The position numbers were made by a program, and so were the translations under genes. From positions 6,374,501 through 6,438,500 of the forward strand of contig JAYKKI010000038.1 in assembly GCA_039881145.1 (NCBI GenBank): a stretch of 64,000 nt of DNA, given 5' to 3'. The stretch's first letter is position 1; the number at the start of each line of letters is the position of its first letter. Source of the DNA: Druceiella hillmani. Its lineage: Eukaryota > Arthropoda > Insecta > Lepidoptera > Hepialidae. Of this stretch, positions 24,875-36,211 are shown in pieces. A model generated the notes under the pieces. It saw nothing but the letters and a program-made list of their open reading frames with translations, was not told where the DNA came from and ran no database searches.

Positions 24875-25215
24875 AGAGTGCAGCGTGACGCGTGAGGTGC
24901 CTCGGCGCGAGTCGATAAATAATTGCGATCGGATTTGGGCCGGGCGGGAGAGCGGCGCGCGCCCACGGGCGGCCTTGCGAGACCTTGCTGCGCCGCGCCG
25001 CCCGCTCCGCCCGCCCCGCCGAACTGTTCAATTATTATTCATTTATGCAACAATAACTACGGTCCACTCCGCTTTTATGAATCTATCTGTTAATTGTCTG
25101 GGCAAAAGTGAAAATGTGGTTTTGTCTAGCGGCGGGTGCATTGACTGACCCGCTCGGATGCGGCGCAGAGCAGCAGTCTGATTAGAATTGTAATTCGATA
25201 GGTGAGACTGCGCGT
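24875..25215. promoter_or_regulatory. Largest, most GC-rich island
   Basis: A strongly GC-rich core (about 24935-25020, with ggccgggcgggag and gccgcccgctccgcccgccc) is flanked by AT-rich homeodomain-like motifs: gataaataattgcgatcgg (24914-24932), caattattattcatttatgc (25029-25048) and gcttttatgaatc (25071-25083), then gttaattgtctgggc (about 25089). GC core plus flanking Hox-type sites is typical of a developmental enhancer, a Polycomb-response-like element or an alternative promoter. Open frame 24885-25148 is Arg/Pro-rich in the GC part and unconvincing. Confidence 0.45.
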
Positions 25216-26060
25216 CCCAAACTTGAGTATTTTAAAACGTAATTTTGGTTATGGTCTTACATTTTTTTAATAGTAAATTTAATTTTTGGAACACATTTTT
25301 TTTTATTTCTTGAAGAGTAATATATTGGTTTTAAGGCAGGAACGAAAACGAAAAATTATCCAGTTTAAGGATCGGGGTCGGTCTTTTTGATATATCAGTT
25401 AAGGTTTTCGGTATTTTTTTAGAAGAGTAACACCTATTTTTATACGCCTCAGATAAAATTACAAAGATTGATTATATAGTACATTAGTTTTTTAGCGAAA
25501 ATGCTTCTGAATATGAAGAATACAATAATATTTATAAAGTAAACAATATTTACAATATTTAATATTTCTCCGAAAATCTTCCGACGAGAGGACATCAAAT
25601 TTAAATATTAATCCTTATCACGGATGATGCTTTTAAATTTATGTTAATATTTTTCACAAATTCAGTTCTGGTAGATTTTGAAATAGAATATGTGCGAGAG
25701 AAACGCATTGGAAAAAAGTCGTAAATAAAACGAAAGGAAAAGAGCATAAAATGAGCTTTCGGTAATTTATTTTTAAATATTTAAACACCAAAATAAAATT
25801 AATACATTTCACTTACATCCAAAAGCTATGTTATTTGTAGATTGCTTGTATGTTACTTGTATTGCTGGCGTTGCGGGCTTTCAGTTTCTCGTTATAATCA
25901 AATTTTGGATTGAAATTTATTTCCAGTGTGTATGTCCTCGATATTGGTTTAAAAATTTAAGTTTTTATTTATTGGTATTTCTTTTAAAACTTTTGTTGTC
26001 ATATATCATTTTTATAATGACTAAAGAGATATAGGTTAGAAATATCTAAATATATTATTT
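25216..26060. other. AT-rich noncoding stretch
   Basis: Nothing recognised. The hydrophobic 68-codon frame 25828-26034 is AT/T-driven. Confidence 0.55.
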
Positions 26061-26069
26061 CTAAAAGGT

Positions 26070-26333
26070 GTTTTTTGGTCGAGCGGCTCGATCTCTTTAA
26101 CTACTGCACCAAAAAAAATTAAAAAAATACCCACTTAAAGCTTATGTTTTCTACTTTGGGCGAAAAATATAAAAAAATTCGAAAAAAATCTTTTTGTTAA
26201 TAAAAAAATTAATTTTTATAACAATTGGCATGAGCGCCATCTGTGGGCGACACATCAAATATCTTAGCCAAATTGTATACTTGGAACACGCTAGATGGCG
26301 ATATAGTGCGAAGACTTCGCACGGGTCAGCTAG
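26070..26333 (+). mobile_element. Probable Helitron, 3' terminus
   Basis: The right end has the hallmark Helitron layout. A short GC hairpin (gtgcgaag at 26306-26313 with cttcgcac at 26315-26322) is followed 7 bases later by CTAG at 26330-26333, and then by a host T. The phrase cgcacgggtcagctagt strongly resembles 3' ends of lepidopteran Helitrons. Internally, cgccatct (26235-26242) and agatggcg (26293-26300) form a second inverted repeat. The 5' end is not certain (somewhere near 26070), and no Rep/helicase frame exists, so the copy is non-autonomous. Confidence 0.6.
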
Positions 26334-27174
26334 TTAACATATAATTGGATTATGTGGTGTTTAATAAAAATTACAATAGTTGAATCACTGAATGATTTTT
26401 AAAACATGTTTTTTTTTAATTCGTTCACTTTGTGCATATGACGGTTTAAAGTATCTAAGTGCATATTAGCACACGAGATCTATCCATATACACAGTGACG
26501 GAGCAAACGTACTGCTAAAACATTACATTAATAAAAAAATCACACATGCACACATTTTTTATCGATGTTATATGTACTATATAATGTGATAAATAATATA
26601 ATTTTTGTATGATCGATTTTTTATATACATCCAAATAAGCAAAATTAAGTGAAGATTTGACAGTGTACCCGACCCGTACACCGTCAATAAAGGTAGAAAG
26701 TACATTTAATTGTGGGTACGTAATTTAAGTACCGAACCAACTCAGAACCCCTACTTCGAACGAGGTGTTTTTAAAATGTAATTAATATTAAGCACTAGTA
26801 TAAGTGCACTATACACTATGTATAAAGTGCACTTCAGAAAGCCGAAAACAGATTAATGATTTGCCATGAGTTGAAACCTGAACGAAATGTTAAATGTGGT
26901 GATTTCATATCGTTTGTCGTTTTATTAAGCTCGATAGTCATCAAAAATGGAAAGTCGTGTATTTTTTATGTCGCAGTAAACAGTCGTTATTTAAAACCAT
27001 TAAAAAGAAAAAGAAATTGTTATTAATATTCCATATAATTTTATCTAAAGAATGTAATTTCTCAATAGTTCATATTTAGATTCAAAAAATAAAAAATTAA
27101 TGTTACAACATTATTTTGTAAAATTACAATAACAAAAAGAAACAATATTTACATTAAAACGTAAACAAAATTTT
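26334..27174. other. AT-rich noncoding stretch with small hairpin
   Basis: The only visible structure is aagtgcact (26802-26810) and aagtgcactt (26825-26834), which are self-complementary and can pair with each other. Confidence 0.55.
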
Positions 27175-27375
27175 AAGGAAACCGGGACCGATACCGACCG
27201 ATTGAAACAGCCAGTATCCTCTTAGAATCGTCTAGCGACGCCGGCGCGTCGGAGCAGCGCCACGTGTCCGCCGCCACGTGAGCGACGGAATGCGGGCCGG
27301 CCTTGCCGCCGCGCGACTGGTCGCGGAATGTCGGTGACATACCCGCCGGTGCCCACCACTCATCTAGCCTCCGCT
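27175..27375. promoter_or_regulatory. GC-rich island with paired CACGTG
   Basis: Two CACGTG boxes lie 14 bases apart (27261-27266 and 27275-27280) within cgccacgtg contexts, in a block dense in CpG and ending in ggtgacatacccgccggtg. Same-face spacing of palindromic E-boxes suits cooperative bHLH binding. No coding frame. Confidence 0.4.
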
Positions 27376-28020
27376 GCCGATATTTGCTTATTAAACGACC
27401 CGCGATAGTTGATACGATTGCATAATTGGAATTTTTTTTTCATTGCTTGTTTCTCCAACGGAATATAATTGATTGACACTTGTTCGCTTTCATTCGTTTT
27501 GACATAACAACATTTCAGGCTGGATAAAACGAGCACGCACGTTGTCGTCAAACTATCACATAAAGTCATTACTTTGTATATTACATTATTTAGTATATGT
27601 ACATAAGTCGAAATTAAGATAAAATAAGACTACCTAATTGCCTTCCAAAGTTCGCAGAATTAATAATTAATTCTATAGTTGTCTATACCTCATGAAACTG
27701 TTGACGCAAGTTAACCGAAATAGTTCACCGAGCAGAGGGGATAGATTTCACATCGAGGCTCACCATGCCATAAATCGCGATTAAAAATAGTAAAAGAGAC
27801 CTCAATTAAATTTTAAAACACTTATCCATCGTTACGTTAATCGAGGAACTGCGCAAAAAAAAACAAACTACCAGCTCACCAGATGTATGGAAGATGCCTT
27901 AATTTGTTTTCATTGTGTTGCTACATGTTTATTGAGATGTCCACATGAAGCATCTGCTTTCAAAAGTTCATACATGTTTATCTAAAACTATAGAAACTGT
28001 CAGGCTGTAGAAAACTGAAG

Positions 28021-28288
28021 GTGATAGATGGACCGATATAAGAAGATTCCTTTTTTTAATTACCAAGCCCTAATATTGTTTAACTGAATATCATGGCTAT
28101 CAGTGAATGTTATTTTAGAAATTTATGAGTAAGTTGTCGTTTTGACCCACAACTTCACTAGCGGAGAAATGGGAAAAAATGATGACATGATTTTGTGAAA
28201 ATATTGGAGCTCGGCTTTGGTTAAATTGAGTAGTTGAAGATGCTTAGAACCGAAGAAATGGAGTGAAAAGTAAGAAGCCTGCACTGTA
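28021..28288 (+). repeat. Left copy of a diverged inverted repeat
   Basis: This segment matches, in reverse orientation and with small indels, 29264-29552. Shared blocks in order are ctttttttaattacc, tgtttaactgaat, gtgaatgt, aatgatgaca, ggctttggtta, gagtagttgaagatgc (28228-28243), cgaagaaatg and gtgaaaa. It is either one arm of a large foldback transposon or one of two insertions of the same dispersed element. No coding potential is seen. Confidence 0.8.
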
Positions 28289-28734
28289 CAGTGGATAGCC
28301 GTAGACTGACTGTACGTTGCGGCGATGTGTTGTTATATTTACGCTCCAGTTTCGGACGGGGTGATTTTTTATTTACCAAAAAATTATATATTTAGAAAAT
28401 AACGTATCCTATGTTAATTTACGTAATACAGGCAAAATGTATGAAATTATACGGATATTGGTTGAGTAGTCGGGGAGTAAAATCCTGACCAGTAAGCAAA
28501 CAATTGGACTCTTTTGCAAAATTAGATGGTTTTTCCTTATTTCACATTTGAAGCACTTTATAAATACAATAATAAGTAAGTCGTCATGAATGCTCTCAAT
28601 ATTTTGTCGATTTATGCAAACTGTTATTAGGTTAATAAACATTTCTCTAATTACCATTTTGTCAGGATAACTCCTTGAAGAATTATATAATAAGGTACCG
28701 CCCAAGACATTGTGCGAAGCGGTATGCCACGAGC

Positions 28735-28915
28735 TGCTCAACCCACGTCCCTTCCGTCATAAATAAGCGACAGCTGGTCGTGCGACACCTACGTTGCCTC
28801 CTCGCTGCAATCGTATTGATGGACGACTAACCGAGCTAGACAATGCCTGGGACACGGCGCGGAATCGAGCTACGCCCACCGACCTGCCTATGGGCCGGGG
28901 AGTCTTTTGAATAAT
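28735..28915. promoter_or_regulatory. GC-rich island between the inverted copies
   Basis: Contains ccgtcataaataagcgac, CAGCTG near 28772, tcgtgcgacacctacgttgc and gacacggcgcggaatcgagc. Its position between the two inverted copies is notable. If those copies are arms of one element, this block would be cargo; otherwise it is a host regulatory island that they happen to flank. Confidence 0.3.
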
Positions 28916-29263
28916 GCTTTGTTGAAAAATTCATATTGGGCGTGTCGCAAAATTTCTACAAGTTTAGTGAGATGACAGACTAGCGGAAGCGTACTACTGC
29001 GGTAATATAATGTTTGTAGAATGGTAAATATAAAACGATATGTGACTTCGGATGGCCAGAACAAAAAAAGCTGTCGATAGAAATTTTATATTAAAGCTCT
29101 GTTAATGTTGTGTTAAATCATGCACCGCACGGTCGTTTCAAACATAATCCTAACAAATACAAATAAACATCGTATTCGGAAACTTAATTTTCAATAAGGA
29201 TTACTGTATTGGAGAATGAGTTAAATTAAATGTTATGGTATTTGTCTATGTTGTACAATAGAA

Positions 29264-29552
29264 TAGCGCACTGGCCTCTTTTTTCACGTCATTTCTTCGA
29301 TTCTATGCATCTTCAACTACTCAGCCATAACCAAAGCCAAACTTCAAAATGTTCATAAGAATATTATTTTTAAACCGTGTCACCATTTCTTCCCTTTTGG
29401 ACGTGAGCAAAGTTGCGTGTCAAAGGTAGTTATTTGTAAATTTGGAAACTGACATTCGCTAACAGCCGAGAGATTCAGTTAACAAATTTGAAAGGTTCTG
29501 TAATGAAAAAAGGGACCTTTATAATTTCGACATGCCTGTCGATCTATCTGCC
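29264..29552 (-). repeat. Right copy of a diverged inverted repeat
   Basis: Reverse-complement partner of 28021-28288; gcatcttcaactactc at 29307-29322 is the exact complement of the left copy's best block. The spacer is about 975 bases. The divergence is clearly greater than in the short palindromes, so this is an old structure. Confidence 0.8.
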
Positions 29553-29879
29553 ACAGTCTCACATCACTACACTTTAGACCTATCAACAACATCTCTAGTT
29601 GTATACCTATGTGCATAAACTTATATTAATATAATAGAATATAGACAATGCAAGAGTAGTATGATATATGACATGATTAAGAAAGTAAAGTAGTGGTAAT
29701 AATAAAAACACATTGTAACCCATAAATATACATTACTTCTTATAAAAGAAAATCAATATAAAAAGAAAAATCCCTCTTCATGTTACCTAAAGTAACTATA
29801 TCAAGATTACTTTATTAAGATTGGTAATAAAACTAAATATTTCTTAATAACACTGTACAAAAACACTCCTTTTCTCCAA

Positions 29880-29899
29880 CCCCACCCCCCACCCCCCCG
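29880..29899 (-). other. C-rich tract, potential G-quadruplex
   Basis: ccccaccccccaccccccc on the plus strand gives G7-T-G6-T-G4 on the minus strand, enough for four G-triplets with single-base loops. It sits at the left edge of a GC-rich island. Confidence 0.6.
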
Positions 29900-30110
29900 C
29901 GCTCCAGTGTATCATCATTCACGATTAATTCATGGGTTTGGAAGCGCACTCGCGCCGCGTTGCTGTTATAAGAAGGATGCGCTGTTCCCCTTTACCTAAA
30001 TATACTTTTATATCTCTTCCGACTTAGCGCGGCTCTACTCAGCGACTGCGAATGCAGCTAATTATTGTAATTCTGCGTCTCTATAACGGCTAGCGCCACA
30101 ATGCGATAAA
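29900..30110. promoter_or_regulatory. GC-rich island with homeodomain core
   Basis: Contains cacgattaattcatggg near 29920, gcactcgcgccgcgttgc, and cagctaattattgtaattc (from 30055), a compound homeodomain-like site. The adjoining C-rich tract and the inverted repeat at 30103-30172 may belong to the same module. Confidence 0.35.
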
Positions 30111-30172
30111 ATGTTTTTCTCTTAATATACATTGACATTGCATATCTTAATATACAGGAAACATTTTATTGC
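30103..30172. repeat. Inverted repeat around a tandem pair
   Basis: gcgataaaatgttt (30103-30116) and aaacattttattgc (30159-30172) are complementary at 13 of 14 positions. Between them cttaatatac occurs twice in direct orientation (30121-30130 and 30146-30155). Both arms contain a Caudal/Abd-B-type ATAAAAT/ATTTTAT core. Confidence 0.75.
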
Positions 30173-30487
30173 ATTCAGTATTACGCACGCACGCAGTGTT
30201 ACGTATTGGTGTTAGTAACACGAAATTGTAGTTACAGATACCTTACCAAAAATATGTACTAATACGAAAAGAACTAGGATATAGAATTTTATTCGCTTAA
30301 CTAAGTTTTATGTACTTAATTGATTATTAGCCATACTAATATTAGATCGACAAAATGTGACATTTACTTTAATTTAATATTGGGAAATAAAAAATATTTA
30401 GAGTTTTCTATCATTAAAGTTTAAAGAATTATCAAGGTATACACGTTAATAGATATTAGATTTAAAATAAAAACAAAGATATTTAAT

Positions 30488-30688
30488 TATTTATGTACAT
30501 TAATGCATACAGTTGATACATATGAGGGCCTTATTGCCACGAGAATAATCACTAATAGCCAACCAGAAAAGCAGTCCAGCCCCGCTCGACGAGCGGTCGG
30601 GAATCGAACTCGGATCCCCACCGTGCGCTGTGCCATCACAGACCATATGCCTTTATAACCAATCCAACACACCGCGATGACGACAAAG
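30488..30688 (-). mobile_element. tRNA-derived SINE, copy 1
   Basis: Read on the minus strand: a head with tcgtcatcgcggtgtgttgg, an A-box-like ttggttataaaggc, a B-box ccgagttcgattcccgacc (B-box core 30601-30613), then gagcggggctggactgc and an AT-rich 3' end catatgtatcaactgtatgc. The pol III promoter boxes are of Leu/Ser-tRNA type. A second copy with the same head, B-box, body and 3' end lies at 54313-54488, which makes the family assignment secure even without a database. Confidence 0.8.
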
Positions 30689-30929
30689 TAGTGTGTTATT
30701 GTGTTAAAAAAATTATTGTACAATGTATATACAACGGTGTTAATATATATAAGATTATTGCTGCTATTTTCACTTGCAAAAAAGTTAAAAAGATGTATTA
30801 AAAACTAATAGTTCCGTTTATAATATATCTTTTAAACTTTTTTGTAAGTGCTTTGTAATTACTTTAGAAAAAACGGAAGTAGTTTCGTAAAATTTAGAAC
30901 ATTCTTAAATATATTTTTTTAAAATTTTT

Positions 30930-31211
30930 ATGGCTAAGAACTTAATGAAACTTAAATATAAAGTAACAGAAAATGCGGACTCACCAGGGATTTATCGTAG
31001 CCTGGTTCTGAGCAAACATATTAAAGAGGGGTTAAGGAGCATTAAGATATTGACTGAAACGAGAAAGGGTTGCAATTTACGCTTCCAAAGGAATGTTCCG
31101 GCTCGACGTAATGAAGCTAAAAAGGCTCTACTTTTCTTAAGAGAGTTTAAATGGCACATTTTAAATAAGTCAATGGAATCCAAGGTGTGGGCGCGGGTGA
31201 AATTTATGTAA
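30930..31211 (+). other. 93-codon open frame, unassigned
   Basis: A Lys/Arg-rich peptide with no motif I recognise. The DNA is slightly less AT-rich than its surroundings and the antisense strand is also open (30992-31183). I do not call it a gene; it might be an exon of unknown kind or chance. Confidence 0.15.
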
Positions 31212-31599
31212 AGTATATTCAGTATAAACCTAGTGGGGGTGTTAAGACTTTATGGCTGTTGGTTTTCAACTGTTTTGTAAATACTTAGACTCAGAGAGTG
31301 CACAATAATTGCTATGGCTTAGAAAGAGATGTATTGTTGATGCATAGATAACGTTTGTAAATAACACCACAGAAAATGTTTGAGTTAAATGTTTATAACA
31401 ATATATTATAGGTTTATTACATTTTAAACGGACTATAACTTGGATTTTTTTAAATATTGGATGTTCTGCTGTAACTTGTTTAAATGATCCATATAAATAG
31501 GATTATTATTGTATTCTCAACCGACATAACTAAATAAATGGATTCAAGTATCATTCATATAGATGCTATTTATTATAACGAGATAGTCATCTCCGATAG

Positions 31600-31840
31600 A
31601 GCGTTCTGTATCGATGGACGGACGAGACATTTTCTAGTAAAAGATTCCGAAATCTTTGCAGGGGTCCTGAGCGCACAGAGTGCGGCAAGATTGATAATGC
31701 CCCATAAAATGAACCAAAACCAATTTGGTAAATTGTTATGCCGTAGTTCGGCTCGTCCGCTAGGTGTCAAAACAACGCATTCTCGCTTGTCCTTATCCAA
31801 CTTTATCGCCCGTTTAATATTCGATACGATAAATACAAGT
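31600..31840. promoter_or_regulatory. Moderately GC-rich island open on both strands
   Basis: Contains gccccataaaatg near 31698 (Caudal/posterior-Hox type), cagagtgcggcaagattgat and gccgtagttcggctcgtccg. Both strands are open over about 270 bases (31538-31849 plus, 31573-31845 minus), but neither peptide shows a domain. An enhancer is more likely than an exon. Confidence 0.3.
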
Positions 31841-32684
31841 AACATTTAGATAACTATATTTACTCCTTGTGCGTTGATCTTGTATACGGAACTTTCTTTG
31901 GATATCGATGCTGTCGATGTTAGCTAAGATTTTACAACGGTATCAGACTTTTATTTCGTATACCGTTTTATTACCATAAGTTTATATGGAGCTTATATTT
32001 ATTAGTTCTAAGTGTCTTCGAAAGTATGATTTTATTGATTTCATAATTTTACTTTATCTTATTTCTTTCTCATGACAGAAATTGTAACATCAAATCCGTT
32101 TACTTTAATGATAAACATCATATTCGATGTTTTATCATTAAAGTTTTTATACGTATTGATCACTAAATAAACCAGTGTATTATATTGATTTATAAGTGAA
32201 CTAATAAATAACTTACATCGAAGTTAACATACAATCTTAATCAAATGACAATCTCGCAAAAAAAAATTCAAGAAATACATTACGGAAGCGTAACTTTGTG
32301 AAATGGAATTTATAATGAAAGGTTCAGGTAGAATTTATGAATAGGACTTTTAAAACTAGTGAATTTCATGAATTTTAAATAAGTATTCTATTGTATTAAT
32401 ATACCTCCTGATCGGGATAATTTTCTAAAAGGGTTGATCTCTGGATATATCTCTAAAAGTTTGTTTTCTCTAGACAATCTTGAATGAGTGGACAGGTCTG
32501 TTCGGCTACCCTTATTAATTAAAATAAGATTAAAGTTTTTACATACTATGGATTGTCATTCAGAAACTGTTATCCCTAAATATATTTCATCACTCAATAG
32601 GATTTATTTTGGATTATTTTATTCAAATTGTGAAAATGATTTCGTGCACGTTGGTAACATCATAAATAAACTATATTAACCAAA

Positions 32685-32950
32685 TCAATCGGACAAATTG
32701 GGCCAATTGACCAAATTCCGTCGGCAGTCCAAATATCTTCCTGAGTCAATTTGGTTCAAGTCATAAAACCGAAAACTAAGTCCAGATTGGTTCTCTAGTG
32801 GCGGCATCTCCTCCGGAGGCAATATCGCCAAGCCGAATGTACGCGCGTAAAATATCAATAATTCAGGATTACAACCGTTACGACGCGAGCGGCGCGAGTC
32901 TTCATTTTTTATGGTGCGGCCACTGACTGACAAATGGTGCGGTTTTTTTG
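32685..32950. promoter_or_regulatory. GC-rich island with TTTATGG site
   Basis: Begins with aattgggccaatt (32696-32708), symmetrical about one base, and gaccaaattccg. It continues with ctcctccggaggc and ends with tttttatggtgcggcc near 32905. The CAAATT/AATTTGG element is repeated several times in the first 90 bases. Regulatory role inferred. Confidence 0.35.
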
Positions 32951-33629
32951 CTGCAATTTAGATAATTGTAGCGAGATATAACTGATTTATGTAGTCTTAT
33001 TGCGGAAATTTGATGTGATTTAATCGTTTGACAGTTGGAATTGTTTGCTCGAGTTAACTAGATACAAGATCAAATAAACAAGGCTAATTCCGTGTTCGAA
33101 GATTGACGGAGGAAACCATTTTAAATGAAAAGTATATTTTTTAATAATATTGAGATTGTAAACACATGCGTTCGTTCAGTATCGTACAATTACCCAAAAT
33201 AATAGAAACTATATTCGCAGTTTAACGACGGTTGTGATCGGTTCCGTTTAACATTCTCGAGTCATATTCTTTTTCTTTTACCCTTCACCAACGTGGGATT
33301 AAAATTGCTATGAGGTTTATTGATCGACAATCATGAATGTTTACTGGAACTTGTATAAAATTGATTTTATTAACTCCGTAAATATTTATCTGATGTAAAC
33401 AAAATAAATTAGGATGATTACATTTTTTTACACCATCCGATACTATAACGTTCAATATTATGTTGATTTGTATAATGTAAAATGGTTTTAAATGAAGTCT
33501 AAACAAATTACAAATTAATTAAATTTAGCATTATAATTCAGATTCCTCTTAGTCGACATATAACGTCGATTTTTCGCGAGGCTCTGGCTTGAAATAATAG
33601 GAGCGTTTTTTTCTTTCGATCCATTCAAT

Positions 33630-33830
33630 TTCCCGCATCGAGCCATAAAGTGTGACTGTCACGCACGGACACATTGCATAAAGCAGCATTACGCACCCCT
33701 CGTAGCCCGCGTCCCGCACCCTGCCGCTTCTATCGAAATCATATCCCCTATAACTATCCCGAGAACCGCCGCCACAAATAAATGTATAAATATCGATTGG
33801 CAGCCAATAGTGGCTTTGCAAGTTGTATGT
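33630..33830. promoter_or_regulatory. GC-rich island with CCATAAA and CCAAT
   Basis: agccataaag near 33640 and gcataaagcag near 33676 are Caudal/posterior-Hox-type sites. Further right is gtataaatatcg, and a CCAAT box inside the small hairpin agccaatagtggct near 33804. The latter pair loosely resembles promoter elements, but no exon follows on either side. Confidence 0.35.
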
Positions 33831-34859
33831 CAGTGGGTACTTGCAAATTCGTCGATGCGATGTGCGCGTTTGAATCTCTGAAGTAGAAGAAAAAAACGTT
33901 TTGGTTGTTTGGAACCTGTGTAGATTGTATATTTAATGACCACATTAAAATATTTATATTTCACTAAGATCAGTCGTCACTTTATTATGTCGCTTCCTTC
34001 TAATTTTTGTTAAACCGTATAGCAATTGTGCCATAAATAAAAGGTACGTATACAGTATATAAATATTTTGATTAAGATAATATATTAAACATTTTGAATT
34101 ACTTTTAAAATTTAAAAACGAAGTCTATTTGTATATTAATAAAATTAAACTCAATTATAATATAATATCGTATCAAAATTGATAAATATAAGTTTGTAGT
34201 TTTTATAGTGGAATAGATGATGAGACTGGATCTAGGATTTGTATGATCGATAATCACATTTGATAATTTATGGTTATTTTAAATATATTTCAATTTAAAC
34301 TTACTTTGTGAGTATATTTTGTGAGTAGTAGAATGATTCTTCGAACTGTACGTTCGTCAAACATTAGCATTGATAGCACCCCGGGGCGTGTCTCACTCTG
34401 TTTTTGCCTTACTGGAGAGAATTTTATGCCGGTAGTAATTATAGTCTAAGTACTCCGGTAGAATAAAGTATAATTTTGCATGACTTTGCAGAATTTATAA
34501 AGTTAACTGAAAGTAAATTAGAATGAAAGTAGTCCAAGTGGGTTTAAATAGTTCCCACAATAACATTTGCTCGAGTGCCCTTAGACTAGATAGGTCATGG
34601 CGATATAATATAGGGTTTGTTAAGGTACGATTTTGATTTGTTTGTATTTTCAAGGCAATTTATATCTAATTACTTCCGACAAGAGTGAGTAATATTTATT
34701 ACAATTTTAATAGTTTATTTTGATGTTAAGTTTTATCAGGATTCAATTTTGATTCAATTTCGAATTCTATTAGAAAAACAGCCTCGCATAATTCATATCT
34801 TTTACGTAATTTCACTTACCAAAGTCTAGAAAATATTTGAAAATACAATTCGATATCGT
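33831..34859. other. AT-rich noncoding stretch
   Basis: Nothing recognised. Confidence 0.6.
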
Positions 34860-34869
34860 ATACAGAAGT

Positions 34870-35060
34870 AAACCACCCACTCCTCACCGCGGGGGTGCAG
34901 TGGCACCGCGCCGCGGCACCCCCGCGAGCCGAGTCGCGTAATTTCTCCCGAAACATACGTGACCAGCATACCACGCACCCATCGCCAGATTGCCATCGGT
35001 AGGGGCTGGAATCGAAACAGGGCGCATGACCCACACTTACCAGGGCTAATAGTTACTCTG
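34870..35060 (-). mobile_element. Possible tRNA-derived SINE with GC hairpin
   Basis: On the minus strand a B-box-like ctgtttcgattccagcc (core 35008-35020) follows an A-box-like tagccctggtaagtgtg at roughly the spacing found in tRNA genes. The body then runs into a strongly GC-rich segment that holds a perfect 11-bp inverted repeat (cgcgggggtgc 34888-34898, gcacccccgcg 34916-34926). It differs from the SINE at 30488. Composition and boxes suggest a mobile element, but with only one copy here the call is tentative. Confidence 0.4.
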
Positions 35061-36154
35061 CTATATATACTCGAATATTATTTTATTTATAATTTTTCGC
35101 AAGATCAGAACTTGCTGATATTTCAGAATTTGATTAAGTATTCTATATTCTTTACTTCAGAATATTATTGAAAACTATTAATCACCTCAGTATTGATATA
35201 GATTTATTTCAATATTCCAAATGTAATTGATGCATTCAAAATGCATTCAAAAAGTAATTTTCATCCATACGATATATTTTTATTAAGTGATATAAAAATC
35301 AACATATTTTTAATATAATATTCATAAAACAAATATACGCAAATATTTGTCGAAAACGCCATAACATATCAGAATTATAAATTTCTTACCGCAATTTTTT
35401 CCCTTTTTGATATTATTTCAAATTAGTACCTATTTTAATACAACTTTATTAAACATGGAAGAAAATGAAACAGAACAGTATCCTTCCTAACCCAGGAATA
35501 GTTAATTCATGAACCACACCCAAAATGTTAATTGCTTTTTCTCAAAATAACTTTTTTTAACGTTTAAGCGTTATGCCTTCAGATTCACCAATTTTAATAT
35601 ACCTATCGATTTGTAATTGAATTGTCTACAGTCATTGAAATTAACATTATTCGCTCACTGCTTAATTGTTTTAGTAGGTGTAGAATTTGTTGAATATGAA
35701 GAATACGTTGAATGAGAAAGAAAAATGTTGAATGTCGACTTACTTATCTATTTTCATGTAATTTTTACGAGGTCCTTATAATAATTTTAATATATATTAT
35801 AGCAACAACTTTTCCAAAGATTTCTCAAAGAGACTAATTTTTAATATTAAATATTGTGTGCATTGTATTTAATAAATATCTCCACAAAAATTCAAAGTCA
35901 AATTCCTCTCCTATTTACTAAATATCCCTAATCACGATAGTTTTTAATTAATCAGTGTATGCTAATAATTTCTACGATATTTAATTTTTGGAATTTATTT
36001 CGATATTTCAATTGATCGAAATCATTAGGTCAAGCAACAATGTAGTATTATTATATTAATAACCTAAGAACATCTTCTTTCAAAATATTTTCTGACGATT
36101 TAAATATTTTAAACAGCAATATACGAGCACAGATCAGTTCATATATGTAATTAA
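35061..36154. other. AT-rich noncoding stretch
   Basis: Only a small tandem repeat (atgcattcaaa twice near 35231-35252) is visible. Confidence 0.6.
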
Positions 36155-36172
36155 GTGTGTGTGTGTATATTC

Positions 36173-36211
<39 letters not shown>

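Noticed and set aside
24935..25020. G-quadruplex in the GC-rich core
   Set aside because: G-triplets are present but the fourth is separated by a long loop; much weaker than the tract at 29880.
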